Assembly (NCBI GenBank): GCA_033980235.1
Contig: CM067075.1
Span: 26,235,061-26,299,060, forward strand
Length of the DNA stretch: 64,000 nucleotides
DNA from: Diadema setosum
Lineage: Eukaryota > Echinodermata > Echinoidea > Diadematoida > Diadematidae
Direction of reading: 5' to 3'
The translations under genes were made by a program, and so were the position numbers. The notes beneath the pieces were generated by a model that saw nothing but the letters and a program-made list of their open reading frames with translations, searched no databases and was not told the origin of the DNA. Of the stretch, positions 48,774-59,563 are shown piece by piece. Positions within the stretch are counted from its first letter, which is position 1; each line of letters begins with the position of its first letter.

Positions 48774-49238
48774 GCACTTGGATGCAGACTAGGTGTTTTA
48801 CGTCACACACATAGCGAGACTCGCCAAATATAGACGTCTTATCAGACGTTAAATCGTTCATAAAACATTTGAAGTGGACGCATGATTGTTCAAGGAGTAT
48901 CGTATAAATATCACTGCGATTGAAGCTCGTGTATGTTGTGAAAAACTCCTAAAACATGTGGGGCGATGACGGTCGTTCCAACGTTCTCGTGGGAAAATGA
49001 ACCCCCAATTACGACAAATCGAGTGTCCGTTATTTGCTCTCTGGGCTGCTAGGAAGAGATGGAAACAAAAGCGGCTACCCGTGGGATCCCGAAAGAATAA
49101 ATATGTCAACAATAAAATACTCTAATCTCAAGTATAGTACTAGTAATAATCTAAATGCATCAGATTGCTCGTCTTTTCTTATTCTTTTAGATCTCTTTGG
49201 TTATTATCACCAGAGAACGACCGTGCTCCTGGTCAAAA
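48774..49238. other. Spacer, no gene recognised
   Basis: No exon or repeat recognised. Confidence 0.35.
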
Positions 49239-49319
49239 TATGAAGAGCTTGCTTCTAAAAGGCGCTAAATTCATTGAAAAAGGGTGAATTTAGCGCCTGC
49301 TGGAAGCAAATTCTTCATA
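49239..49319. mobile_element. Fold-back element with GGCGCTAAATTCA arms
   Basis: Arms 49239-49273 and 49285-49319 are complementary with a few mismatches around an 11-bp loop. The outer ends are TATGAAGA and TCTTCATA; the inner ends are GGCGCTAAATTCA and TGAATTTAGCGCC. Consistent with a tiny MITE or a transposon-end relic. Confidence 0.75.
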
Positions 49320-49451
49320 TACTTCTTAACATAGTCCCCTGTATTTCAGTTATTTTCTGTAAACTTTATTCGAAAGTGTTCCTTTTTTTTTTTGTAGTGT
49401 ACATTCAATATGAGATTGCTTTATATCTTTACTTCAAACATCTTTCCCATA

Positions 49452-49490
49452 AACAACAACAACAACAACAGCAACAACAACAACAAAAAA
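49452..49490. repeat. (CAA)n microsatellite
   Basis: CAACAA units with one CAG, ending in an A run. Confidence 0.9.
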
Positions 49491-49568
49491 AAATGTATGT
49501 TTATTTTATGTACAATGATGTCGAAACTTAAGTTCTTGTATCAATGTATTGGCGATAGAATGCGGAAA

Positions 49569-49601
49569 AAAACTGAACCGAACTGAACTGAACTGAACTG
49601 A
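49569..49601. repeat. (AACTG)n pentamer
   Basis: Six AACTG/AACCG pentamers. Confidence 0.85.
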
Positions 49602-49820
49602 GGAGACCACGACGTTCAGTGGCGTCCTTCAGGGTGCTGTCCAAGCTTTGACTGCTTGACTGACCAGCCGGGGCTGCTGACTCCTCGCCTGAGCTCTAGT
49701 TCGATTTTTCAGCCTCAGGCTCACCGGCTGGGCCGGGTTCTTGTTCCTTCGCCAATCCTTCTCGGACAGCTTTCCCTTTTTAGGCTTGCGATATTTCTCT
49801 TTAACATTTCCCCCGATATA

Positions 49821-49916
49821 AAACAAACAAACAAACAAACAAACAGACAAACAAGCAAACAAAGAAACAAACAAACAAAAACAAATGAATAGATAAACAA
49901 ACAAACAGACTACTAT
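49821..49916. repeat. (CAAA)n-type tract
   Basis: AAACAAACAAAC units with AGACAA and AAGCAA variants over about 95 bp. This is the same tail type the SINEs carry. Confidence 0.85.
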
Positions 49917-49975
49917 ATCTCGTCGTCATCCTTGACATTCACATAAAAACCTCAAGCTGAACTGTCCTCTGGTCG

Positions 49976-50348
49976 GTTTGTTTTTGTTTTGTTTGTTCAT
50001 TTCCATCTGAGAAGATGGCTGGATAGCCGATATTCAGCTATGCTAAGCTGGTCTTCCATGGGGTCCAGTTGGATGTGAGGTGGGACCACTTCACCGGGGT
50101 ATACACCCTGCTCTTTGCTATGAATGAGTGAAGCGGGATCTTTTACGTGCATGAGTTGTGACTCTCTCACACACGGGACCTCCATTTTATGTCCTATCCG
50201 ATGGACAGAGTGTTTTGCCTCTTGCTTGACAATTCTAGAGGGGACGGTATAATTACACAAAACATCGCTCAGTCCAGACTCGGGGTCGAACCCGGGTCGC
50301 TTAGGTCGGAGGCAGACGCGCTACCGACTGAGCCAACTCATCGACCGC
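49976..50348 (-). mobile_element. tRNA-derived SINE, copy 3
   Basis: Minus-strand, near full length. Its tRNA-like head is the best preserved: on the minus strand it reads TTGGCTCAGTCGGTAGCGCG (A-box) and GACCCGGGTTCGACCCCGAG (B-box). The 3' tail is TTTGTTTTG in complement. It lies head to head with copy 4, only about 6 bp away. Confidence 0.93.
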
Positions 50349-50353
50349 TCGGT

Positions 50354-50757
50354 CGGGTGGTGATTTGGCTCACTCGGTAGCGCGTCTGTCCCCTCCAGAT
50401 CCAAAGCATCCGGCAATGTCCGGGTTCGATTCAAGAGTCTAACCAAGGTCTAACTCACATAATATGTTGTGTGTAATCATACCGTCCCCTCTAGTACGAG
50501 GCACAACGATCTGTCCCTCGGATAGGACATAAAATGGAGATCCACGGTGTGTGAGAGAGTCACAACTCATGCACGTAAAAGATCCTGCTTCATTTATTCA
50601 TCGCAAAAAGCAGGGTATGTAACCCGGTGGCGTGGTCCGGCCTTACATCCAGTTGGACCCCATGGAAGACCGGCTAGTGTAGCTCAATAGGGGCTATCCA
50701 GCCATCTTTTCAAATGGAAAATGAAACAAACAAACAAACAAATAAATAAAAACAAAC
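50354..50757 (+). mobile_element. tRNA-derived SINE, copy 4
   Basis: Head GTGATTTGGCTCACTCGGTA and B-box GGGTTCGATTCAAG, then the shared body and an (AAAC)n tail at 50721-50757. Together with copy 3 it makes an inverted pair able to form a hairpin of about 350 bp per arm. Confidence 0.93.
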
Positions 50758-51255
50758 ACGGTAAAAATTGTATGAAATTTTTAGGTACACATACGGTCAT
50801 TCGTTGGTCACACAGCGCTCCCCAGCATCTATAGTTTTACCGCGTTTAACCCACAGTGTACTTCGAGCGACGATTGTAGCAGAAAACCCATAGCGTTGCA
50901 CTCACTATATTTAAAGACCCTAGCAAGGAAAGGGTTAATTTGCACCTCGCAGAAAGAACCTGGGTCACACGACACTGACGTCTCTTGCGTGTGATGATCC
51001 TAATACTTTTTTCTTGTTGTTTTCACTTTTTAAAGTTCTTTTTATAGTTGAATGACATTATCTTCATGAAATTTCTTAATCCTAAATTTTCGATTTTGTG
51101 CGCAGTCGGCCCGAACATGGTCAAAAGCCAATCAACAGCCGAAACAAGTACGATGTCAATGACAGAAGATCACATGATGGCACCCGACCCACAAACGAAG
51201 ATTACACGAAGATGTGAATCTTTACCGGAAGGACACACGAAGGAAACACGGGTGC
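50758..51255. other. Spacer, no gene recognised
   Basis: No recognisable exon. Leads into the fold-back minisatellite. Confidence 0.4.
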
Positions 51256-51535
51256 TGTTCGTTATTCCGAAGGTTCGCTATTCCGAAGGGTCGTTAATCC
51301 GAAACACGCAAATTCTCTATACCTAGAGGTTCGTTAATCCGAAAATGAAAAGGGGTTCGTTAATCCGAAAATTTGTGGCGTTATTCCGAAGGTTCGTTAC
51401 TCCGAAGATTGGTTAATCCGAAAATGAAATTTGGAACAATGAACCTTCGGAATAACGAACCTTCGGAATAACGAATCTTAGGAATAAAGAGCCTTCGGAA
51501 TAACGAACCTTCGGAATAACGAGCTGTAACCGGAA
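51256..51535. repeat. Fold-back minisatellite on TTCGGAATAACGAACC, locus 2
   Basis: Forward units (GGTTCGTTATTCCGAA and variant GGTTCGTTAATCCGAAAATG) run at 51256-51430. They switch to reverse units (GAACCTTCGGAATAAC) at 51440-51522 and end in GAGCTGTAACCGGAAAC. Same architecture as 1690-2140 but less decayed. Confidence 0.88.
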
Positions 51536-52025
51536 ACACTGACGCTTCTCGAAGATTTTGCCACCGCTTGAGATGTTGCTGCTGGAACGCAAGAAGCTCC
51601 ACAGGTGAACATACTATGGCTTAAAGAAGAAATCCACCCCAGAAGTAAATAAACTTCAAAAGAAAGAAAAAAATATTCCCTACAGAATGATACAAAAATG
51701 ACAAAAATCGGTCATTTGAAAAGCGAAAGGATTCTTTAGGTATTCTTACATTTTTTTTCACAAATTTTCAGCAAAACAGATTAACAGTTACGAGTAATTA
51801 CAACTGTACCACTCTTAAGTTTTATAATAAATCAAAGCGCCCTCCGGAGGAATTCTTCTGGTTTTCAAAAGGAGAGTATGTAAACTTACACCGAGTGAGC
51901 ATCTTAAATCTTGAGGAGATATATCAGTTTGCCGAAAGAACGTTATCTTTAACTTACAGCTACGCGGTCTGCAGCGCTAGCACTGATATAATTTGCCAGA
52001 ACGATGTATCTCGACACAAGTAGCA
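51536..52025. other. Spacer, no gene recognised
   Basis: Begins with AAGAAGAAATCCACCCC, a word that looks like the end of a short repeat, but no partner was found in this window. Confidence 0.35.
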
Positions 52026-52027
52026 TA

Positions 52028-53148
52028 CAGTCCGACCTCTCCTATCCGGACATGTCGGGACCGACGCTCATTCGGATAAGGGATTTGGCCGGATATGAGA
52101 GACTCAATGTTTAATACATGCAGCTTCCTACCCAGTGGTAGCTATTCATGTAACCTAATACACATGTACTGTTCACTGCAGTCTTTCTTTGATGTAATGA
52201 TCGTCACCAACACCTGATTATGTGCATATTAATGAGTACATTCAGGTGTCTGGACAATAACGACTGTGTGATCATGTATCGTCACTAACAAAAGAATCTT
52301 TTCCCTCATTGCAGTGTTGTTTCGCTGGTTTGCCTTTTTTTAGACGGAAATGTCTTTGAATAAATACAGATGATGAAGAGCAGCAAACCTGAGATCATTA
52401 CAAATTTTGTGTCAAAAGATGTGTAATTGCTGATTCGCACATTTTTGCACACGCATAAGACCTTGCCTAATGGCAAGATATATCCGTTCTCTACCATTAC
52501 CGTCCCTTTTTGCTCTGCAATAAGCTGGAGAAAAGTGAAATATTGAGATCACAAATGACAATCATTCTGCCAAAATGATAGCTTTCTTTTAAAAACTGCG
52601 TGCTTCTCCCAAGCGAAATGGTTTGAGTTATGATTTCCTAACATACACCACAACTGCACATTCACTTTACTTGATTTTTGTGAGTTATTTTCTTCTGCGC
52701 ATATAGTTTTAGATTTCTCGAATCTCCGTCTTGTTCTTTTCCCGGCATGCTGGCGGCGACGATGATGGGATCAAAGCAGTGAAGCATGCTAAAAATGTCT
52801 TTGTGGCCCTTTTGAGATGTATGGGTACATGAATTAATTAACGATACGATGAATGTCCATGTGTATTAGGTCCATGATGTAACCTATTGCAGGGAGCGTG
52901 TACACTGCGGTGATTTGATGGTAGTGAATGTCTGGATGCATTTTATTCAGATGTAAATTAGATGTGGATTTATGTTAATTATGCTGGGTTTAATATATAA
53001 TTCATATGAGTTTGTGTAGGAATTTCGTTTGAGTTTGACATCCCCTTTTCCACGTAATTATTAGAGTGAAAAAAAAATACGCCGAGATCGCATCTGGATG
53101 ATAGAAGAGATCCGGATAAAGAGAGACCGGATAGGAAAGGTCGGACTG
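52028..53148. mobile_element. Non-autonomous pogo/Tigger-like DNA transposon
   Basis: Terminal inverted repeats CAGTCCGACCTCTCCTATCC at 52028 and (reverse complement) CAGTCCGACCTTTCCTATCC ending at 53148 differ at one of the first 20 positions. The element is flanked by TA on both sides (52026-52027 and 53149-53150), the target duplication of the Tc1/mariner/pogo superfamily. Inside both ends CCGGATAA/TCCGGATA words recur. CAGT ends with CCTCTCNTATCCGG resemble Tigger-type termini. The 1121-bp interior has no transposase-like frame. Confidence 0.85.
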
Positions 53149-53984
53149 TAACCTCTTTGGGACTGTATTACATGGCGCGGTGGCGAACAAGATACGCTCT
53201 TCTGGCGTACATGTCTATAGCATTCATGGCTATGTAGTTTGTTACGGCAAAACGCTGCATGATGACGTATGCTTTATTCTGCCGTATTATAGATGAATCC
53301 GACTTCAGAGCACTGTAACTTATGGCTGCCATAACTGGGGAATTCCAAAGAAGAACAAAAGCACCTCCAATGGGTTATGCAATGAGCCAGGTACGTTGCT
53401 ATGTCAGCGCATGAATTGTCTTTTGTTAAGAATACTTTGTAGCCCCCCAGCTAGAAATTACCATAAAAACAACACCAAAACTGAATTGGTCTATATATTT
53501 CATATCATTATTTGCCGCTTCTAGTATGGTCACCTATATATAGTGTATGTAGACATAATATGTTCTTTCGGCTTCTCTTTTTGTTGTTTTTTGCCTTTGC
53601 AATATTCATGCGTATCTCGAGTTAAAGTAAAAAATGAATGTGAAAAAATGTGTAAGGCACGTCCTTAGATTATCTTGAAAATTGTCAATGTTTGAGATTT
53701 AAGACTTTCCTCCTTAGAAAGAGCATTTTTTTTTCAGCCAAAATAATGTTCTTCCCAAAAAAGGGGTCACGTTCTTATGCTCTATGACGGCCTAGAAAAG
53801 AATTTACAAGGGTTGATGCAACTTTTTTTTTCATTTTATTTTTGCTTCAAGGAGACGGTTCTTGCAAATAGATCGAACTGTCAACCTCGTGAACACAACA
53901 TTATGATACATGTATCACCATATCCCAAATTCCACATCTTCTAGCATGTCAAACGACACACAAAAGAGAAATGATCACGATTAT
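53149..53984. other. Spacer, no gene recognised
   Basis: No coding or repeat signal beyond short T runs. Confidence 0.4.
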
Positions 53985-54110
53985 ATACAGAATGTAAAAA
54001 ATCAACGCTGTGTAAAATAATGTTTTACTTTAAAACTTTTTACATCAGATACAGAATGTAAAAAATCAACGCGTGTAAAATTGTTATACTTTAGAACTTT
54101 TTTTACATCT
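53985..54110. repeat. Tandem duplication of a ~62-bp unit
   Basis: ATACAGAATGTAAAAAATCA opens both copies (53985 and 54049). Each ends in ACTTTTTACATC/ACTTTTTTTACATC, with small indels between. Confidence 0.85.
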
Positions 54111-54712
54111 TATATCTGCCTTCATTCTTTTATGTCTTTAATACGCATTCCGATATCATTTGTGATCATCAAGTCCTGAGCGCTTTTTTTTTCTGTAAAA
54201 GTTCAAATTACATTCACATTTACACAAATACACTTACATGCAATTGTCAAAATTATGAAATCTGTGGATTAGATGAAAAAAAAGTGTTTTCGTACTTTTG
54301 ATCTTATCATCAAATGCAGCAAAAAAAAAATAAAACAACCACGCAAAACATAACAACAACTCTATAACGCTCGTATGCCCCCAAATAGATGCACATTATC
54401 CTAAATAGCTAGAAAATCTTTATAAGTAATGATACTGAAAGCAATACATACTACTCATCATGTGAAATTATCTCTTTAAATTAAAGTGTTATTATATTGC
54501 AATCATGACAATATTGATTTTTCTTATTTCTTTCAATCTTCATACATTTTCAGTCTAAACGTCCTTCCCACTGTTATTCCACTATGGTTATGTTATCATG
54601 ATTCTTATCACGATCGATTTGCTATCATTATCAATAAACAATTTTATCCATATTGCTACAACCATCATAATCATCATTACTATCATTATCAGTTTTCGCC
54701 ATTACTACACGA
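54111..54712. other. AT-rich spacer, no gene recognised
   Basis: Very AT-rich, with ATC/ATT triplets near 54660-54695. Confidence 0.4.
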
Positions 54713-55079
54713 GGGCGGTGAGTTGGCTCAGTCTGTAGCACGTCTGCCTTCGCTTTCAAAGGACCAGGGTTCGATACCCGAGTCTCACTGCGCAATGCTG
54801 TGTGTAATCATACCGTCCCCTCTAGTAAGAGGCAAAACACTCTGTCCCTCCGATATGCAACAAAATGGAGGACTGGTCCGAAATGAGAGTCACAAATCAC
54901 GCACGTAAAAGATCCCATTTCATTTATTAATCGCAAAGAGCAGGGTGTTTAACCTGGTGAAGTGACCGTGCCTCGCATCCGACTGGACCCCATAGAAGAC
55001 CAGCTAGTGCAGGTGAATACAGTTGTTTGTGACATCCAGCCATCTTCTCAAATGGAAAATAATGACACCAAAAAAAAAG
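54713..55079 (+). mobile_element. tRNA-derived SINE, copy 5
   Basis: Head GAGTTGGCTCAGTCTGTAGC and B-box AGGGTTCGATACCC are followed by the shared body (ACCGTCCCCTCTAGTAAGAG, CACGTAAAAGATCC, AAGAGCAGGGTGT, CATCCAGCCATCTTCTCAAA). It ends in an A-rich tail. Confidence 0.92.
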
Positions 55080-55831
55080 CAATGCAAGAAAGTCTATTGA
55101 TCCGCAATGGACCATGTTTGTCTACAGAAAGTTCCTCTATTTCCCGGAGTTTAATAAATGATAAACTGCGCTGGATATGACGTACTCCATGACACCTTGT
55201 GTTATTACGACGAGGTTAGGGAATGATTAGATTCAAGAAGGACAATCGGTTAAGATAAAAACCGTTAAAAGTAGTCTTGGATAGACTTGATCCCAATGGT
55301 AGTATAGCAGCGGAATTTGAGCAAAACCGTTTTCAAATATGTTGAATCTAGCTCCTGTGGTTCTTATACGGTGTTGAATGTTTGCTAAGCTACGCAATAA
55401 GCATGATAAGTCAGTTCGGAGTAAGCTCATGGGTACATTGGTACGAATGACCTAGTAGTCCCTCCTTCCCTTTCATATAGACCGAGTCAGGAAAGATTCC
55501 AGCTTTGTGATCATATATCAAAAGAACTAATGGGATAACTTTTACTCCAGTTGCACAGGAATCTTCACAGAATTACCGAATCCCAATCGGTATTATTTCT
55601 GTTCCCTTTTTTAAAACTATGAAATAAGATTTGAATTAGAGCCTTGGAAGAAAGGCTTAGATTTCAATGAGAAGATGGATTTGTGCGAAACATTAGCTAA
55701 TTGTAGAACGTGTGTTCATGAATCTCTGCAGTAATGATACCTCTGAAACACATCGTTTATCAATTCAATTTAAATTTCAATTCAGTTTAATTTAGTTCAA
55801 TTCAATTCTATTCGATTAACAGAGCATATAC

Positions 55832-55924
55832 TCTATCTATCTATCTATCGATCTATCTTTCTATCTATCTATCTAGCTATCCATCTATATATCTGTCTAC
55901 CTATGTACCTCTGTATGTAGGTAT

Positions 55925-55962
<38 letters not shown>
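55832..55962. repeat. (TATC)n and (CT)n microsatellites
   Basis: TATC units with scattered substitutions, then 17 pure CT units at 55929-55962. Confidence 0.9.
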
Positions 55963-55967
<5 letters not shown>

Positions 55968-57353
55968 GCTGCTGGGGCAGAACATACTGAAGTACTGTAT
56001 CCAGAATGACACCGGAGCGACAAGCTCCAGTGAACATTGAACGAAGATCGGAGGGGTTCGGGAGATTGGGCCATACACCCATGAGGACAGCGCCTAGCAT
56101 CTGATAAGGAGGGTCGATGGTTTTTATTTAACCGTGATTGATCGCATCGATGGATGTTTTTCAAATGAGAGAGACAAGAATGCAAATAAAAAGAACCAAA
56201 AGACACGACTTGCTTTTGTGGCGTCGAAAGCCATCTCTTCAACCTCTAGAGGAAAGGGGCATGGGAAGGGCGACAGAGAGGGAGAGAGAGAGAGAGAAAA
56301 GGAGAAGGAGAGGGAGGAAGGGGACACCATTTTTTTTGTTTTGTTTCTGCCATCCTCCACAGCAGCAATGATCAGTGAGACTTGTCATAATGAGAAGCGT
56401 TGTGTGCCGGGCTAAAGTGATTGTCCCTGGCGAACGTGACGTCGCCAGGCCATCCCGGGGAAAGGAATCCGCGATGATTATGTTTGATTAGGAGATCCAG
56501 ACACTTTGTTTTTACACAACATCTTTTTGACTCGCCGCTGTCTGGCGTGAAGCTCTCTTTCTCACCATCACCGTCCGTCACCATCCGAGTGAAAAAGAAA
56601 AAAAAAAGAGAACGAAAAAAATAAATAAACGAAACGAAAAATCGGTAGCGATCCAAGCGCATGAAATGGGCGCGACATCAAAGTAAACAACATGATTTTG
56701 TTGGAAGCGATTAATCAAAAAGGGATACATGCGTCTGTGCTTGTTTTAGACAGATGACGGAGAAAAATAACTTCAAGGGGCCGGAAAATTAAAAGCAAAT
56801 GATGGGAGTGCCCTGGATGTTTATCAACCCATAGAAAGACCACGTGAAGAGGATCACTTTAAAAAAGAGGTTCTCAGGCTCTTTTAGTCAAAAGCGTCTT
56901 TTTACCCCCAATGCTTTTGTCCAGGATTGTCGATATATTTCTGATCTCTACCAAATGAAATAAGGAAGAGAGCGCGATCAGATAAATCCGCAAAAGTTGT
57001 CTACGCCAACATCTGAATCATGACAAAGAAATACAAGGCAGGATTCTGGACTTTTGTTCCATGGTGAACTTGCTGGCCTTTCGGTGAGATTTAGAAAATA
57101 ACATGACACCTTGGCTGTTTTGACATTAATCGTCTCGGAGGGGTTAAATGCAGAAAAGTAAAAGACAGAGAAAGAGAGATAGAGAGAGATAAAAAAGAGG
57201 GAGGGGAGGGAGTGAGATGGTAGATCAAAATGAATTTTGGTTCAGTGACAATTTGACAGTTCTTACTCACCTGTCTGCCACCGCCGGCCGTCGTGCGCGG
57301 GACGCTGCCGGCTGGCCATTGTCATTGAGTTCGGGGATGAGCAGGTGGTTGGC

Positions 57354-57371
57354 GGGGGGGGGGGGGGGGGG
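57354..57371. repeat. G18 homopolymer
   Basis: Longest of several poly-G/poly-C runs in the window (others at 2959, 18086, 21329, 47620). Confidence 0.9.
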
Positions 57372-58451
57372 AGGTTATCTTTTAGTTTAAAAAAACGCCC
57401 AAAACCGCCGTAATGTTTGCGCCTCTTCGCCAGTCATCTTGTCTTTTGTGGTCGCATCGGGCAAACACTTCGCAAATGTTTCGCAGATGTGCCAAGATGA
57501 AGAAAAAAAAAAAGATAGAGAGAGAGAAAAAAAAATGTTACCCCCAGTTAAATGCTCCTGCCCACCCAATGATCAACGGCCAGTTCTGTTGTATCCTTCA
57601 GGTCTTTACCCATGCAAATAGACCACATCAGCTGAGAACATCACATGTGAATATACCGTGTGAAACGAAGATGAGTTGTTGAGCTTTTAAACTATTTCCG
57701 AAAAAAAAAATGTAACCTGATGCTGCAGAGAGTTGGGTCATCCACTGAAATGTCCGTCTGGTCACCGAATGAAAAAGTCTTGAAATGTGGACGTACCAAA
57801 TGCCCATGATAGTGATGCTTCGAATATGATACTGCATAAATTATCTGTATGTATATATCTTGTGTAGCTTGATAACTACAATATCGATTCGACAAACGTC
57901 GACGCGAGGTTTTTTATTTTGTTTTTAATATTCAGTCACCTTACAAAAAAAAAAAAATCAAAGGGTAATGTCGTACACCTTTTCAAGTTATCTGCTACTA
58001 GAAAACACTACCACAACCAAACTAAAGGTACCACACCTTGTGTAGAAAATTCACTTAAAGTAGCTAGATAGATTACAGCGATGTGCAAGTGGGAAAAAAG
58101 AGCATTTGTCCCTAGCAAAGAGTGTGAAACGAATCAAAAGCAACAAAGTTGAATGAAAAATGTTTTCAGGCGTCCTCTTGACGAAAACTGCATACTTTTA
58201 TCTGCTTCTGTCCATACAAGAACATGACAAAGACCCGGTTTCAGGCGGCGTATGTGAGGGAGGGAAAATAACGCTCACATTAAAGCCATTAATTAGGTCC
58301 TACACCAAACAATGCACCAACTCAGCTCCAGCACGTACTCGGAATCATTAATCAAATAATTGGCAGCGATTTTTTATTCGGTAAACTGTGAAAAAAATCG
58401 TAATGATCTGGTGGGGTTTTTTCCCAACACACATAGCGCGATGTTCGGAAT

Positions 58452-59563
58452 TTCGTCACCCCTCGGCTGTAATATTTATGGTGACAATTATTTTCAAGGA
58501 GACATGATAATACAGCATGTCATAGGGGTTACTATAGACACTTCTTCCAAGAATGGAGTAGCTTGAATTCGCACGTGACTTATTCTTAGATAATTTTAAA
58601 TCATGCAGTCAGAAGAAAAGAAGATGAAATCTTTAACATTACTTTTGCGTGATGTACAATTACCGACTATTTTTTTCTTACATTCGTCACCCCCGTCTTA
58701 CTAAAAAGACATATTACGTAACACAATAAGAAATATGAAAAAATGATAACCACACTATGTCTGCGTACAAATAGTAGTGTAGAAATCGAATGCGCAATGT
58801 CTTTCCAATTTTCAGCAGCTATCTTCGAAAGGTGAAGTGAAAAAAGAAAAAAATATGATAACTTTTTCGCCAGAATTTCAGGCAAAAAAGCAACTTTCGA
58901 CACCCAAGGAATGATAAGCCATATGACTACGTCATAATGACATAATTCTGGACATGGATGGTACTTATGACTGTGAACAATGACTGAATTAAAAGGAATT
59001 TGACCAGTGTCGACTTTGTAATAGTCAGGAAGGTTGAAATTGTTTCGTAGGTGGAAACAATTTATATAAATTTTACATGCATAAAAATCGCACATTTTGT
59101 CGAGTATCAATGGCGTTTCGTCACCCACCTTGGGCAAATAGTCTTCCCTGATTTGCCCCCTTTTATCAACCTACCTATACCCCCACATGCCTGCCGCAAG
59201 CCCATGAAAAGCCAGGGAATGAAAAAAATGGCCCAGATTTGGACAGCATATTTCACATCTTTGCTGCTCAGCATTTTAGCTCATGTGATAACAAAACTTT
59301 TTTTTTTTCAATGGAAATGAAAATCGACTCAAAACCCTGCATATCGTCAACATTGGTAATGTTATGTAATATCTGAAATGATTGATACGAATGCCCATGG
59401 CATAGATTAATCACATGTGTAGGAAAATAAAAGTGATCCTTCCCTACAATATAAACATATTTTTGTCGCGTTTGATGCGTTTAGAAATTTGCGATGTATT
59501 TCTTTTCCTCTATAACAAGGATATCAAAAAATAATTCATATTCTCGTGCCTTTTTCGTCACCC
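58452..59563. other. Region with four recurrent TTCGTCACCC words
   Basis: The decamer TTCGTCACCC occurs at 58452, 58683, 59117 and 59554, always in the same orientation. Spacings are 231, 434 and 437 bp. Between the words I see no clear repeat unit. A 156-codon minus-strand frame (58667-59137) lies here, but it has no recognisable domain. Confidence 0.5.

Larger units (their letters stand above)
55080..58451. other. Spacer with several microsatellites
   Basis: Contains TATC tetranucleotides (55832-55905), (CT)n (55929-55962), a homopurine GA tract (56270-56325) and a G18 run (57354-57371). No recognisable exon; the Arg/Glu-rich frames around 56134-56415 come from the purine tract. Confidence 0.45.

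Noticed and set aside
50277..50348. tRNA gene on the minus strand
   Set aside because: The A- and B-boxes belong to a SINE head: the same body and tail follow as in four other copies.
58667..59137. 156-codon minus-strand frame
   Set aside because: Hydrophobic and AT-driven, no recognisable family, no splice or transcript evidence. Kept only as context for the TTCGTCACCC words.
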